Assembly: GCA_034509755.1 (NCBI GenBank)
Contig: CM067550.1
Span: 923,001-987,000, forward strand
Length of the DNA stretch: 64,000 nt
Origin: Anisodus tanguticus
Taxonomy: Eukaryota; Streptophyta; Magnoliopsida; Solanales; Solanaceae
Direction of reading: 5' to 3'
Shown one piece after another: positions 43,435-54,649 of this stretch. The notes beneath the pieces are model-generated. The model saw only the letters and a program-made list of their open reading frames with translations. It was not told where the DNA came from and did not search any database. Position 1 is the stretch's first letter, and each line of letters starts with the position of its first letter. Position numbers and translations under genes: made by a program.

Positions 43435-43820
43435 CTTTTTTATTAAATATATATTAAGAAAATCAAAATTAAAATAAGACGAATAACATTTTTTATTGTC
43501 ATTCATCGTGTGTGCTTCTGACCACACACATTAGTTTCGTAATAAAAGGTGAGAAAGTGAGTCCAATCATAGTAAATATTTAGAATATTGTGGTCACTGG
43601 TGATGATGTTGATGAGACTGAAAGATCGAAGACTTATGTGAAATATGACAACTCGACATATATAGAAAATTAGAAAACAAAAAGTTGTACAATATAGAAC
43701 ACAAAACAAAGTAAAAAGGTTATGAGAATATTCAATTGATTGTCGACTATTTTTCTGGTTGTACTTTTTATTAATTTTGATCCTTAATCAGAGGCCTCAA
43801 ACGAAAAAATTGTAGAATAG
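43435..43820. other. AT-rich spacer
   Basis: Nothing recognisable between the MITE and the 3' LTR of Copia-C; no supported gene. Confidence 0.45.
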
Positions 43821-43854
43821 AGTAATTTTTCTTGTCTGGAGTCTTCTCACTAAT

Positions 43855-43915
<61 letters not shown>

Positions 43916-44014
43916 ACAATTGTAATCCTAATCATATGAGGATAACTACTTTACATAATTACACTAAAATAATAATCATAACATATGGAGAATATTTACG
44001 TATTCTTTATCACA
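43821..44014 (-). repeat. Copia-C 3' LTR, expanded by a microsatellite
   Basis: Shares 'gtcttctcactaata', 'tttacaattgtaatcctaat' and 'ctactttacataattacact' with the other LTR, and is longer because of (TA)n(TG)n at 43857-43912. It ends 'tattctttatcaca' next to the polypurine tract. Confidence 0.85.
43857..43912. repeat. (TA)n(TG)n compound microsatellite
   Basis: About 14 TA units followed by about 14 TG units inside the Copia-C 3' LTR. The 5' LTR has only 'actatatatagaggtg' at the same place, so the run expanded after insertion. Confidence 0.97.
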
Positions 44015-44015
44015 C

Positions 44016-46720
44016 CCCCGCAGTCGGAGCGGAAGGAGGCCGACCGCTCAGACTGGATCTGAAGTCGAGGAACAACTGCCAAGGAAATCCCTTAGTAAAT
44101 ATATTTGCGTACTGATATGAAGAAGGAGCATGTAACACCAAAACATGACTCATGGCAATCTTCTCACGAACAAAATGAATATCCATCTCAATATGTTTGG
44201 TTCGCTGATGCTAAACCGGGTTATGAGACAAGTATACAACAGATATGTTATCACAGTAGATAATAGATGCCCTACGTAAGGGACAGTGAAGCTCTAGAGG
44301 GAGGTTTCTGAGCCAATAAATCTCGGCAACAACGTTCACAACGCCTCTATATTGTGCTTCTGCACTCGAACGGGAAAGCGTGGCTTGCTGTTTGGCAGAC
44401 CACGATATGAGGTTATCACCCAAAAATATACAATAGCTGGAAGCAGATCAACGTGTGTCTGGACAGCCGTCCCAATCGGTGTCCGTATATGATATCAGGC
44501 TAGTTGGTGCAGATGGATAAAGATGTAACTCATAGTCAAGAGTACTCTTAACGTACCGAATGATACGTTTAAGAGCTGTGAAGTGAGGCTTCCTTGGAGC
44601 ATGCATGAACAGACACACTTGCTGAACAACGTAGGCAATATCGGGCCTAGTGAAAGTAAGATACTGAAGCGCACCAACGATACTCCTATAAAGAGAAGGA
44701 TCAAGAACCGGATCTCCGTTATCCGCACTAAGCTTCGATTTGGAGTCGACTGGAGTGGGTATGATCTTGCATTTAGATATTTTATCCCTGTAAACAATCT
44801 CTTCGACATACTTACACTAACACAGGAACATGGCATTCTCAGACCTGGTCACGGAAATCCCCAAGAAATAACTCAACTTATCTAAGTTTGTCATGGCAAA
44901 TTTGGATTTGAGCATGATAATGATCTCATTTTTAGCATATCTGAGGAGGAAGTCAGGACAATGTCATCCACATAGAGCAAAAGGTATGCAGTGTCACTAC
45001 TTCGATGAAAAATAAAAAGTGAGTTATCACTTTTGCTGCACATAAACCCAATATGTAATATGTAAGTGGCAAAACGGTCATACCAAGCCTTGGGAGCTTG
45101 TTTCAAGCCATAAAGTGACTTTCGAAGCCGGCAGACATACCGAGGAGCCAATGGATGCACAAAGTCAGGTGGTTGATGCATATATACGATTTCTTTCAAA
45201 TCCCCATATAAGAACGCATTTTCACATCAAGTTGATGAATCGGCAAATTTTTTCCTATATCAATGCTCAAAACAGTGTGAATAGTGGTTGGTTTAACCAA
45301 TGGACTGAAGGTCTCACCACAATCAACTCTCTATTGTTGCTCTGTGCCATTTGCCACAAGTCTCGCCTTATAGCGTTCAAGCTCACCACTATCTCTGAAT
45401 TTGTAACGATAAAGCCACATGCAATGAATCACAGTCACCACATCTGGTTTCGCGATAAGATCCCAAGTGCTCTGTGTAGTGAGTGCATCAAATTTCTCAC
45501 GCATAACTGTATTCCAATTCGAATCAAACTTTGCTAATTTTGGGTTTTTAAGTAGAGGTGTGATTGTCTGAGTGGATAGGTTAAAATGGAATTTTAGTTT
45601 GAAAATCCCATGTTGGGCACGGGTTTCTATGCGGTGAGTTGGGATTGGTATTGATTGGGTGATGGGAACTGGGGGCAGTAGGGTTATTTAGGGGCCGGAA
45701 CTGGAGGCAGTGAGGTTGTGCTAGGTAAGGGGGTGGTGGTCGAGGGTAGATGCGGGGCTGACGTCATGGGATTTGGGCAGTGGGGTAGTGGGCTATATAT
45801 CGTGAACAGTGAGGCCGTGATGGGAGCAGTGAGTGGGGTGTGATCGACGGGATGGGGGGTGGTCGACGGGTTATGGGGCGGGACAGCTGGCAGGGGTGGT
45901 AAATTTTGAGTTGGAATACTAGCACTATGTATTGCCTTTCTAATGAGATGGGAAGTGTTCAGATCATCAAGGAAGGCGTAATCAGTTACTTGAAATTTTC
46001 GAACGTTCGCAAATGGGAAAATGAACTCCTCGAATGTGACATGGCGAGGGACTAGGATTTTATTTGCGAACATATCATAGTATAAATATCCCCTATAGTT
46101 CGACGAAAAACCTAAGAAAATGTAAGGAGTAGTCCTACGTGCTAATTTGTGAGGGGCCGTTGAGGCGAGATTTGCGTAGCATAGACAACCAAAAATCTGA
46201 AGGTGATGTTAAGAGGGGATCCGACGAAAGAGAATTCCAGTCAAAGCTTTATTTTGAAGAGTTTGAGTTGGTAATATATTAAGGAGGTAAGCTTCCATGT
46301 GTAGTACGTAAACCCAAAATGAAGGAGGGATGAAATCATGGAAGAACATAGTGCGGATCTTATTGTTTATGGTGCACATGATTCTTTCGGCTTTACCATT
46401 TTGAGGTGAGGTATAGGGATTTGAGTTGTTCCATAGCCCTGAATTAGAATGCGATGTCATTGCCGACCAAAATAAATTGAGGATTGGTTAAATTAAATAA
46501 TTGATGGAAATTACTAGAGTCACGAGTGATGTGGAATGTAGCACATGTATCAATGTACTATGCGTTGTTGGGCTGCTGGAGATTCATAGTGCTGTAGGTC
46601 TGACTCAGTTCAGTAGGGGTCATAAGACCGTATGCATGCCGTTGTGGTTGGGCCGCAAAGAAGTGGGCCTGGTTTTGGTTGACCCATGTGATGTGGGCTA
46701 GGAGTAGGGTCCAATATACT
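44016..46720 (-). pseudogene. Copia-C pol remnant (protease-integrase fusion, RT, RNase H)
   Basis: On the minus strand: YIDTCATFHIT (protease active site with Cys where Gly is usual, near 46545) runs a few codons to FILVGND and then joins late integrase, YTSPQNGKAERIMCTINNK (46460-46209), skipping the pre-integrase region and most of the catalytic core. Next comes IFLGFSSNYRGYLYYD (near 46100) and a proline/threonine-rich linker (45684-45900). RT has WLYRYKFRDSGELERYKARL, LDVKMRSYMG (degraded), SLYGLKQAPKAWYDRFATYI and LLLYVDDIVL (intact active site, about 44960). RNase H has LSRSSAEAQYRG, YCDNISVVYLSHNP (stop, then QRTKHIEMDIHF) and ANIFTKGF, ending at 44016. Confidence 0.87.
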
Positions 46721-47760
46721 CATACTCGGGTGCTGGGTCGGGGTGGTTGGGTAAGGGGAAGAGGGATGCCTAATTTCAGCTGTGGGCCACGATATTGGGC
46801 TGGCCCACGAGTGTGAGGACTAGGCCTGCCGTGGCTGTTCGCCGTGATTGGACCTGCCCCCATGACCCCTTCCTGTGCTGCCGCGGTCTCGGCTTCGGTT
46901 TCGGCTGCCACACTGATTGTGGTAGTCGGCTGGCTGCGGTTGTCCGACGGGTGTAGCGGCGGTCGAGGGTGCATCAACTACTAACGCCTTCGGATTGTGT
47001 TCATCTTGTTTGACACGTCTAGTCTGCTCCAAAAGTAATTGTGATCGGGCCTTATTGAAACTAGGAAGGGGATCAGCCTGTTGGATCATCTTCGTAAGTG
47101 TGTCGTACTCACCCTTTGGCAGATTATTAATTAGTAGTAGGACCATCTTTGTTTCTAAAATTGGATTGCCAACATTAGATAACTGGTTTGCAACTACTTT
47201 CAATTGTTTGCAATAGGTGGACATATTAGCAAAATTCTCAAGATGGGTGTTATTAAATTGCTCCTCCAGATACACGACACGTGTGTATTTGTTGTCTTGA
47301 AAGATTTCCTCTAACCTGGTCCATATTTCGTGAGCCGACGCACCTGTCTTCATAATAGTATGAAACAAATCCTTGGATATGGTGTCATATATTCACTGTT
47401 TAACAATTGCATCTAGCCGTTTCTATGTCGGGTTGTCGACGTCGGGGGGACAAGGCGTGGTGGCATAGATATGATCAAGGACGTTGTATGCACAAGCATG
47501 TATTTGAAATAGTTTAATCCACGATGAGTATTGTCTATTCTCTTGATCAAGAACTAAAGGGATAAAGGTTTTGATATTTGTTACGGCGAAGGCCGGATGA
47601 AAGGAGTTAGGAGAGGATGAGGGAGGAGGAGGATGTGTGACATCGGGGGTGGAGGAGGAACCCTCGGTAGATTCGGGAGTAGCCTTGAAGTGGTTGTTTT
47701 CGGTGGTTCAAGAGAGAGAAATTAAGGTTAGGGTTGGGGGAGGGTTGTCGTCGTCGGAAG
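46721..47760 (-). pseudogene. Copia-C gag
   Basis: The gag N-terminal region (FIPLVLDQENRQYSSWIKLF, HACAYNVLDHI) contains stops near 47440 and 47395 (minus strand). The clear open stretch 47368-46820 follows with EIWTRLEEIFQDNKYTRVVY, FNNTHLENFANMSTYCKQLK and LINNLPKGEYDTL, and ends in an Arg/Gly/Ser-rich tail. This is the UBN2-type copia gag fold by motif. No zinc knuckle was seen. Confidence 0.82.
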
Positions 47761-47819
47761 CAAGGAGAGAGGGGGCGGCGGGGCGACATAAATAATAGTA
47801 GGGAGAGGGTGTTTAGGGT

Positions 47820-47833
47820 TTGGCTCTTGATAC
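47820..47833 (-). other. Copia-C primer-binding site (tRNA-Met type)
   Basis: The minus strand reads TGGTATCAAGAGCC about 12 bases inside the 5' LTR, a one-base-insertion variant of the common plant copia site. Confidence 0.75.
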
Positions 47834-47845
47834 CATCTAACACAG

Positions 47846-47999
47846 TGTAATTCTTCTTGTATGAAGTCTTCTCATTAATACTATATATAGAGGTGTTTAC
47901 AATTGTAATCCTAATCGTATGAGGATATCTACTTTACATAATTACACTAAAATAATAATTACAGAATATGTGGAGAATATTTATGTATTCTCTATAAAA
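47846..47999 (-). repeat. Copia-C 5' LTR
   Basis: About 154 bp. It matches 43821-44014 apart from the microsatellite and scattered substitutions. The outer terminus has decayed ('tctataaaa' where the partner has 'tttatcaca'). Confidence 0.82.
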
Positions 48000-48063
48000 A
48001 ATAATTGTTTTTATAGGAAGTACTTTATCCTCCAAAGGGACTTCTTTGTACGAATTCAAACTA

Positions 48064-48836
48064 TAGTAAAATCTCGGTAAATGAATATTCGATAAATTAA
48101 TGACCTCGATTAAATAATAATTTTCTCCGGTTCCGACTTGTGCCAATGGGATAAAATAATAACCTCGATAAATGCATAAGATAATAATTTTAATAAAATT
48201 CCTTGAGGCCCACTGAAAATATAAAATAATATATCATTAAATACGTATGAAAATTACATATATAATTTATAAAATAAAGCACTTCCTAAACATTTTTTGT
48301 TTCAAACTTTATGCTTTCCTAAAATTACATAACTTGAAGATTTTTATTTTTGTACTCACATAATGCTTTTCTCATCTCATCAGTTAGCGTAGATTTTTTT
48401 ACACCTTTCAAATGAATAGCCATGGAGAGAAGATATAATATATGAATTTTTATATTTTGATATGTGAAGTTAAAGTACATGTGTCTATTTATAAACTCTA
48501 TATTGTGTACTTGAAACAATTCAAAATAATTCACAACACTTCATATTCTAATGTACATGCATTCTATTTTGAATTACGTCAACCCAAGATTAATAAACTT
48601 CTTTTTTACAAGATTAATAAACTTAGATACAATGCACCATCATTAATTAATTGTTTATTTATTTTCTTTTCTTAGTTACCGGGAAAAAATTAATTGTTTA
48701 ATTTGAGAAATATAGTGTACAAAATAAAAATTATTCTATAAATTAATAAAATATTCATTTATCGATAAATTAATAACCTCGTATAAGATAATAATTTTAC
48801 ATGTCCAAAGGATATTGATTTATAGAGGTTTTACTG
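48064..48836. mobile_element. pogo/Emigrant-like Tc1-mariner element, mostly deleted
   Basis: The left end 'tagtaaaatctcggtaaatg' pairs with the right end, reverse-complemented 'cagtaaaacctctataaatc', and a TA flanks each side. These TIRs resemble the Emigrant/Lemi1 pogo-like family of plants, as I recall it. Subterminal phrases 'gataaattaatgacctcg' and 'gataaattaataacctcg' are shared between the arms. At 48424-48326 the minus strand encodes 32 residues starting MAIHLKGVKKSTLTDEMRKA and continuing LCEYKNKN. This resembles the N-terminal helix-turn-helix of a pogo/CENP-B-type transposase. The catalytic domain is missing. Confidence 0.72.
48326..48424 (-). pseudogene. N-terminal fragment of pogo-like transposase
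   Basis: The ATG at 48424 begins the short basic frame MAIHLKGVKKSTLTDEMRKA, followed by LCEYKNKNLQVM and TAA. The pattern (basic start, LTDEMRKALCEYKNKN) is what CENP-B/pogo DNA-binding domains show. The rest of the transposase is gone. An open extension of the frame to 48534 upstream lacks homology. Confidence 0.5.
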
Positions 48837-48839
48837 TAG

Positions 48840-49238
48840 TCCAAACCCAAAGCAAATAGAAAAAAAAATAAGATGTCAACCTACGTACAGAAGCAGTAAT
48901 TTGAGGCTAAGCTAATAAGTATTATACTGTTTTGGCCTAATTTTTTTCAAGAAAAGTAAAATAAAAAATAAAAATCAAAAATCATATAATTGATATACTT
49001 TGACTTGAATAAATGTGAATTGATATGTCATTTAGAAAATTCAAGCTGATTATAGTATTTCAATAGGCAATTTCTGTAATCCAAGAAATTTGGAAAATTG
49101 GGTCAATAAACTCATCTCAACATGGAAATAATGTTCATTCGAACCAATAACATGCGTTCATTCTAGAATTTCACATGATGTAACATTTTTCTTATTTTTA
49201 ATAATTTTTAACAATCTTAATCTATCTTTATGACCCTT
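48840..49238. other. spacer with simple (TA) run at its end
   Basis: AT-rich with no gene. A (TA)n run at 49239-49262 lies immediately 3' of the His-rich protein gene on the minus strand. Confidence 0.5.
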
Positions 49239-49275
49239 GTATATATATATATATATATATAGGGTATTAAAAATA

Positions 49276-49701
49276 TTAAAAAGACCATTCAGATTCAACA
49301 GCTTCACTTGAAACTTCAGGAGAAGGAGCTGGTGCAGCTGGTTGATCATGTTCATGATGACGGTGGCCTTTATGAACATGATGATGATGGTTATGACATT
49401 TTTTATGGTGACCTTCATGACCATGAGCATTACCATGATGATGGTTATTACATTTTGTATGGTGATGGTCATGCTCACGAGGAGCAGGTGAAGAAGCAGT
49501 ACTTTGAGGAGATGGTGAAAAAGTTGATGGGCTAATTGGTGCATCTACAGGTGAAGGTGATGAAACAATTGTTGAAGTGTCATCACTAGGAGAAGGGACA
49601 ATCAAAGTATTTTCATTGAGTATTTTTCTGGAGAAAGTTGGAGTTGAGAGAAAGAAGAGAACAAGGAGAAGAGTAAGGAGTAAATGTGAAGAAGTAGCCA
49701 T
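49276..49701 (-). CDS. small secreted His/Pro-rich protein
   Basis: A single-exon frame of 141 residues starting at 49701. Residues 1-24 (MATSSHLLLTLLLVLFFLST) form a clear signal peptide with likely cleavage after PTFS. Then comes a Ser/Pro-rich stretch with many SPSP/SPAP repeats (about 35-75, like arabinogalactan or extensin cell-wall proteins), then a His-rich block (about 76-118: HDHHHTKC, NNHHHG, HGHEGHHKKCHNHHHH, HKGHRHHEHD), and a tail PAAPAPSPEVSSEAVESEWSF. About 25 histidines and two cysteines suggest metal (Zn, Cu or Ni) binding in the cell wall; this is inference. A minus-strand TATA box (CTATATAAG, about 49764-49774) lies about 65-70 bp upstream of the ATG. I know no named family with certainty. 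Confidence 0.8.
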   Translation of the reverse strand: MATSSHLLLTLLLVLFFLSTPTFSRKILNENTLIVPSPSDDTSTIVSSPSPVDAPISPSTFSPSPQSTASSPAPREHDHHHTKCNNHHHGNAHGHEGHHKKCHNHHHHVHKGHRHHEHDQPAAPAPSPEVSSEAVESEWSF

Positions 49702-49762
49702 TTTTGTAAATCACTAAATTGTTATGTTGTTGTAATGGTGAGAAAAGTGTGAAGAAAACAAT

Positions 49763-49775
49763 AACTTATATAGCA
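49763..49775 (-). promoter_or_regulatory. TATA box of the His-rich protein gene
   Basis: The minus strand reads 'ctgctatataagttattg'. It lies at a spacing consistent with a leader of about 35-40 nt before the ATG at 49701. Confidence 0.65.
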
Positions 49776-50866
49776 GAAACATGATCTTTTGAAATTAAAT
49801 TTTAATCCATATCCTCTTTACTTTCAATTTGATTTACTTTCTAAGTCTCAAAGATTACATCAATCTTACCCATTGTTTTATTTGTGATTGACATTAAAAA
49901 GGTTCTTCATAATTCAAAATTTTGGTTGACGCTCTCATTAATTTCATCAATTATATTAACAGAATATAATACGCAAATGACATATACTATAGGATCTTAC
50001 CATTGTTCTCAATATATATGTGTGACATCTCCTTCAAACATAACCTTTATATAACATTTATGAATTTAAATTTAAACACAAGGTCGAAAACTATTTTAAT
50101 CATTAAAATTAAGAACAATACGTTTTCGCCACCATTTTTCTATTCCTAAATTGGTTTATATATTACCTGCTCTTGAGAAGAAGAAAAAAATAGCTTTTAG
50201 CTCATGGGTGAAAGTTTATAAAAATTAATAATTGAAATTTTTTGTGCCATGATATATGCTTTCTGGTTTTACTTAATCTAATTATAGTGGCAGAGAGTGG
50301 TTGATCCAACTAGTATTCAAATGATAAAGTAAATAATGTGAATAAAGGTATCTTCTAAAGCTCTTTAGGAATAAGTGATTACTATATTTTATTCGGATTA
50401 AGTGAAAGTAGCAAGTAAGTCAACAACACAAGATAAATTTAAGTGTAACTAGTTGTGTTTGGTTGAAATTAATTGCTTACTAATTACTAAGGGGAAGAAG
50501 AGGACAATGGTGTAGAATAACAGAATAGAAAAAATATATAGTTATTCTCTCTGTTCTTTTGCTTCTTTTATGTAAATTAATTATTGCTATGTTATGTACA
50601 AACTTATAGTAGTAAACTTTTTGATCTTTATATTTGATCAATGATGCCACATGCCCCGACACTTTTTTGTAGTTTTCATCTTGGGAAATGAGAAGGAGAA
50701 AAAAATGAGGGTTTATACCACGGATCAACATCGAAATCTATATACTTATTTGTTTTAGTTATATGGATAGAGCTTTGTGGTCCGGGTTTTTTTCTCGAAT
50801 TTTGTGCATAACGAAAGTTTAATACATCGGATTGTACTTTTCTTAAGATGTAAATAGAGAAATTAA
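49776..50866. other. intergenic AT-rich DNA
   Basis: Upstream flank of the His-rich gene; no other gene or transposon end was recognised. Confidence 0.45.
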
Positions 50867-50867
50867 T

Positions 50868-50995
50868 TCAATATAAAATGAGGTTCCGTGATGTATGTTA
50901 TTTTGCTGATGATATTGTGAGTACTAAAAACATCGGGGATATCAACCAAACGCTTGAAGTATGAATAAGCATTTTTTAGAGTAATGAATTTCAGA
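50868..50995 (+). mobile_element. RTE-type LINE reverse transcriptase fragment (FADD region)
   Basis: The plus strand encodes MRFRDVCYFADDIVSTKNIG followed by DINQTLEV and a stop. YFADDIV matches the catalytic F/YADD motif of LINE reverse transcriptases, and the following residues fit the RTE clade. It is only a small piece, then AT-rich sequence follows. Confidence 0.65.
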
Positions 50996-51062
50996 TACGT
51001 AGAAATAAGACTTAATATATGAGTAATGAATTTCAAATAAGTAGAAATAAGACTTAATATAT
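50979..51062. repeat. 42-bp tandem duplication
   Basis: 'gagtaatgaatttcagatac' through 'gacttaatatat' (50979-51020) is repeated at 51021-51062 with two or three base differences. It lies at the 3' side of the LINE RT fragment. Confidence 0.9.
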
Positions 51063-52812
51063 TGGGACAATTTTGAACATTCTGTACCATTTGAGCTAAC
51101 ATTTTGCATTTGTTCATGGTGTTCAAAAATTATTATATATATATATATATATAAACATAAAATATACCCTATATATAAACTATAATTTTTTGCCGTAGCA
51201 CCTCTAAATCCGCCCCTACATACATAAAATGAAAATATGCAACAAAAATATTATGTGATAGGAGGATGCATATACCAGAGTGATTGGTAAGTCTATAACA
51301 TATAATTATATAAGGCCAACAATATTATATAAGAGCAAATGCCAGGCCGCTAAAGTTCAACACACAACTAATGTTAGAGAGATATGAATGATAAGCTTAG
51401 AAAACTTAGCATATATTTAAGTAAGACTTATTTTTCCTTCTCCCGTTCTTCTTAATAGTAATTTTACGGTAAAATTTTATCAACACTTAATGTTTACACT
51501 AGAATAATAAATTATATAATTGATGTAAATATTAATGCGTGTAAGAAAAAGTTTAAGTATGATCGTACTTGGAGATATCTTTTTTCCTCTCTAGTGTTAT
51601 TGATAAAAGTTTATTTTATTCTACTTTTTGGAGTAGGTGATTGAAGAAGGTTTTAGGCTTCGATGTGCTTTAAAACATATAACGATCTTGTACTAATTAG
51701 TATATATTTTTGTGTTTCATTAAAATACTAATTTTCCCATAAAGTCTAGCGGTGTGGAAACTCGATTACCAAGTTGAAGAACAAATGTTTTTGGTTAGAG
51801 CACAAGAGAAAAATATTTTTTTAAAAAAAACTAGAGGTGGTTTGTCTTGATATATAAGCCTGATAGTTTAATATTTTGCTAGTAAATCAAAAGAAATGAG
51901 TAAAATAATTCGTAGTTATTCGTAAGTCAAAGACAAAATGTTTTTACTATATTGGGCTGTAAAGTAATTGGTCGTAATTTTGATCCGTTAGGGGTAGTTT
52001 GGTATAGAAGTGAATTGTCCAGGGATTGTGTGTGGTAGAATTAATAATATAAAATTTATTTATGTGGTGATTAATAATGAAAGAATTGTTATGTCATGAT
52101 TAATAGTAATAAGTATATTTCTATGCGATGTGTAATACATAATTAAGAAAATGTTACACATAAATTAATTATTAAATAATTTTATCACTGCATTATTAAT
52201 ACACACATTTTTATTTCGTATTCTATCTCATATAAAATAATATATAAAAATCTCATATAATTTAATACTTGTAATATACCGCCAACCAAACACTTATATA
52301 CAAAATTCTATGTTGAGATTAATTATTCATATACCTCAATCAAATAATGTATTACTCTTTCTATACTCAAACCAAACGATAGTAGAATTTAAATTTTGGT
52401 ACTATTGATATCCTGCAAACACATTAACCATTTAGCTGATCGTGACGGTTTGCAAGGGCACTGGTATTTTACTTGCGAGTTTGGTAAAATTCAATAATTT
52501 TTATGCATATTATATATTTGTGTTAAAAGAATTTACTTAATTTATCAACAGTCTAATAACTTCCCCTCCCCCTAAGATTTAGAATTTCTAAACTCAAAAT
52601 TGAATTCATATCTGTCTATTTTGTCTATCCATTAGCAAGTTTCACAAATTGTGTAGACTTTTTTACTTGAAATGACAAGTAATAGTACCAAATTAACTTT
52701 CTCTGAGCGTAAAAGACGTGTACTCACGTGATTTAATAAATTTTAAAATCTTTTAATTCATGAAAATTTATTACTGGAAAATGGAAACTCGTGTAACAAA
52801 GAAATACTAAGG
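51063..52812. other. intergenic DNA with possible TIR element
   Basis: No gene. A (TA) run lies at 51133-51153. At 51990-52385 'ggggtagtttggtatagaag' and, on the right, 'actcaaaccaaacgatag' (inverted partner) may bound a decayed MITE with termini related to those at 52813. Confidence 0.4.
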
Positions 52813-53419
52813 AGTAGTTTGGACATGATTTGAAATCATGAGATAAAATCATGATTTGAAATCATGTTTAGATATTCAATTTGAATTTCTTAAGTTGTAT
52901 TTTTTCTTATAGACATAAAACCCTACAAGTTGTGAAAACTATCAAAACTTTCTCAATTTCTATACAATCTTATCAAATGAGCAAGTCATAGTTCATAACA
53001 AAATTAATACACTACTAGAAGGCCTTTAAAAAAATACAACATCAATTGATCAAATTTTAATTCAATAAAAAAGAAAATTTAACATGAATAGTAATGTAGA
53101 CATAAATAAAGGTTGATAGAAGTTAATGAGGTTGGTAAATAGTTGGTGGGAGTAATTGTTAAGAATATCGACCAATTATGATTTTTTTGCAAATTATAAA
53201 CTTATACGTCAAATTTTACATTTAAATTTTTAAAATCATAATTTGAAAGTCCAAATCATACCTTTTTGGATGGTCTGAGATTTCATCTCATAACATGATT
53301 ATGAAATTATGAAATAAAATTGCATATCCAAATATTATTTCATCTCATAACATAAAATCATGACATGATTTCATCTCATAACATACCACCATGACATGAA
53401 ATCACATGTCCAAACTACT
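52813..53419. mobile_element. non-autonomous TIR transposon (hAT-like MITE)
   Basis: Terminal inverted repeats: left 'agtagtttggacatgatttg', right end reverse complement 'agtagtttggacatgtgatt'. Flanks ACTAAGG (52806-52812) and ACTAAAG (53420-53426) form a 7-8-bp target duplication with one mismatch, a length that fits hAT. The arms contain repeated 'aatcatgatttgaaatcatg' and 'tttcatctcataacat' phrases. 607 bp, AT-rich, no coding sequence. Confidence 0.8.
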
Positions 53420-53426
53420 ACTAAAG

Positions 53427-54640
53427 CATAAACTGTGAGTAGTAGCCCATAGGAATTGTAACTCTATTGGTGGATACAATAATTTATCTTTTGTTTTTCT
53501 TCCTTTAAGGTAGTTCTGCCAGCTTCTGAATTGACCACGTGCTGTAATTTTTTTGTCTTATATGAAATTCAGGGCAATTCCCATATCGAAATGTCGGTAG
53601 AATATGTAGTTTTCAGTACGGTTAACAGTTAAAAAGAGTAAATGCGTTCCCTCTAGGCTAGTCTATAAAATCAAAACAATATAAAGAAAATTAGCACGAT
53701 CTTCACTAAAAGCAGATGCGGCTTCTTTTATGAATTAAACTAGATTTGGTATTCTCACGTAAAATATATAATATATATGTGAAAGAATAATTAAAAGTTT
53801 GACAAATATTAAATTCGAATCTATAAGTTCAAAACTAAAATGTGCTTAGGTGAAGAATCTCAACCCCATGTTCGACATGATCCGTTTTGAGTTTCGTCAA
53901 TTTCAAATTTGTGACGGAAAATTTCACTTTGTGGTTAAATTTTTTTATTTTAAAGACGATTCTGTTATCAAGACTCGACTATAAAACCCTTTGGTTAAAG
54001 ATATTTTAGGAATATATACTTACACCATCTCGCAATTTTTGGTGGTGAATTCATCTATGTCGGAATAATAGTAAATGCACAAATCGAATAATCACTACTT
54101 AAAAAATATAGAATCTAACCAAAATTGGCCCATCAGAAATATTTTTGGTGGACTTTTTTCAGGAATCTCATATTTTCAATGACGATCCAACAAGAACGTC
54201 CATCCGAAATTAGCGAGTGGTAATTTATTTTATTTTCAACTAGGAAATTGTGAATGCATGCATGGTTTGCATGGGAGTTGAAAGAAGTGGAAATAAAGAT
54301 CTCATAATTAATATAACAGTCAAAGGTCTAACAAACCCTATGTACGTCCATCATCACTTACATAGGTTTAATTTATTGTAGGACACAAATCTGACTTTTT
54401 GCTGACTAAAACCAACTTTTCCTCTAACAAGCCACCGCCCCTTCTCTTCGATCCAGCCAACATATATCTTTCATCTTACACGTTAATCTTTCGTCACATT
54501 TAATAAATGCAAGTGTGGACTATGTATTATTTCGATTAAATGCATACATTCTGTACATAAATGTGAATACGTAATGATGGCTAGAAATTACACCACATTT
54601 GATATCATTTTTATGGACTATTACCGTCTTTATTGCATTT
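53427..54640. other. intergenic AT-rich DNA
   Basis: No supported gene or repeat. It leads into the LTR of the Athila-like element; that boundary was not resolved. Confidence 0.45.
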
Positions 54641-54649
54641 GTAGTAGTC

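Larger units (their letters stand above)
43821..47999 (-). mobile_element. Copia-C: Ty1/copia (Ale/Retrofit-like), internally deleted
   Basis: A minus-strand element with short LTRs (43821-44014 and 47846-47999). The tRNA-Met-type primer-binding site is on the minus strand at 47833-47820 (TGGTATCAAGAGCC), and a polypurine tract (minus 'ctgcgggggtg') adjoins the 3' LTR. A possible target duplication is AATAG/AATAA (43816-43820, 48000-48004; one mismatch). Gag is largely present, but protease is cut short and fused to the late part of integrase, so the integrase N-terminal half is lost. RT and RNase H remain with frameshifts. Short LTRs and the gag type suggest the Ale/Retrofit lineage, by inference. 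Confidence 0.88.

Noticed and set aside
44495..44885. Frames of 100 and 113 codons on both strands
   Set aside because: Shadow frames over the frameshifted RT/RNase H region of Copia-C.
49158..49544. Second minus-strand frame and a plus-strand frame (49308-49535) over the His-rich gene
   Set aside because: Alternative readings of the His-codon-rich block; the frame with a signal peptide is the plausible one.
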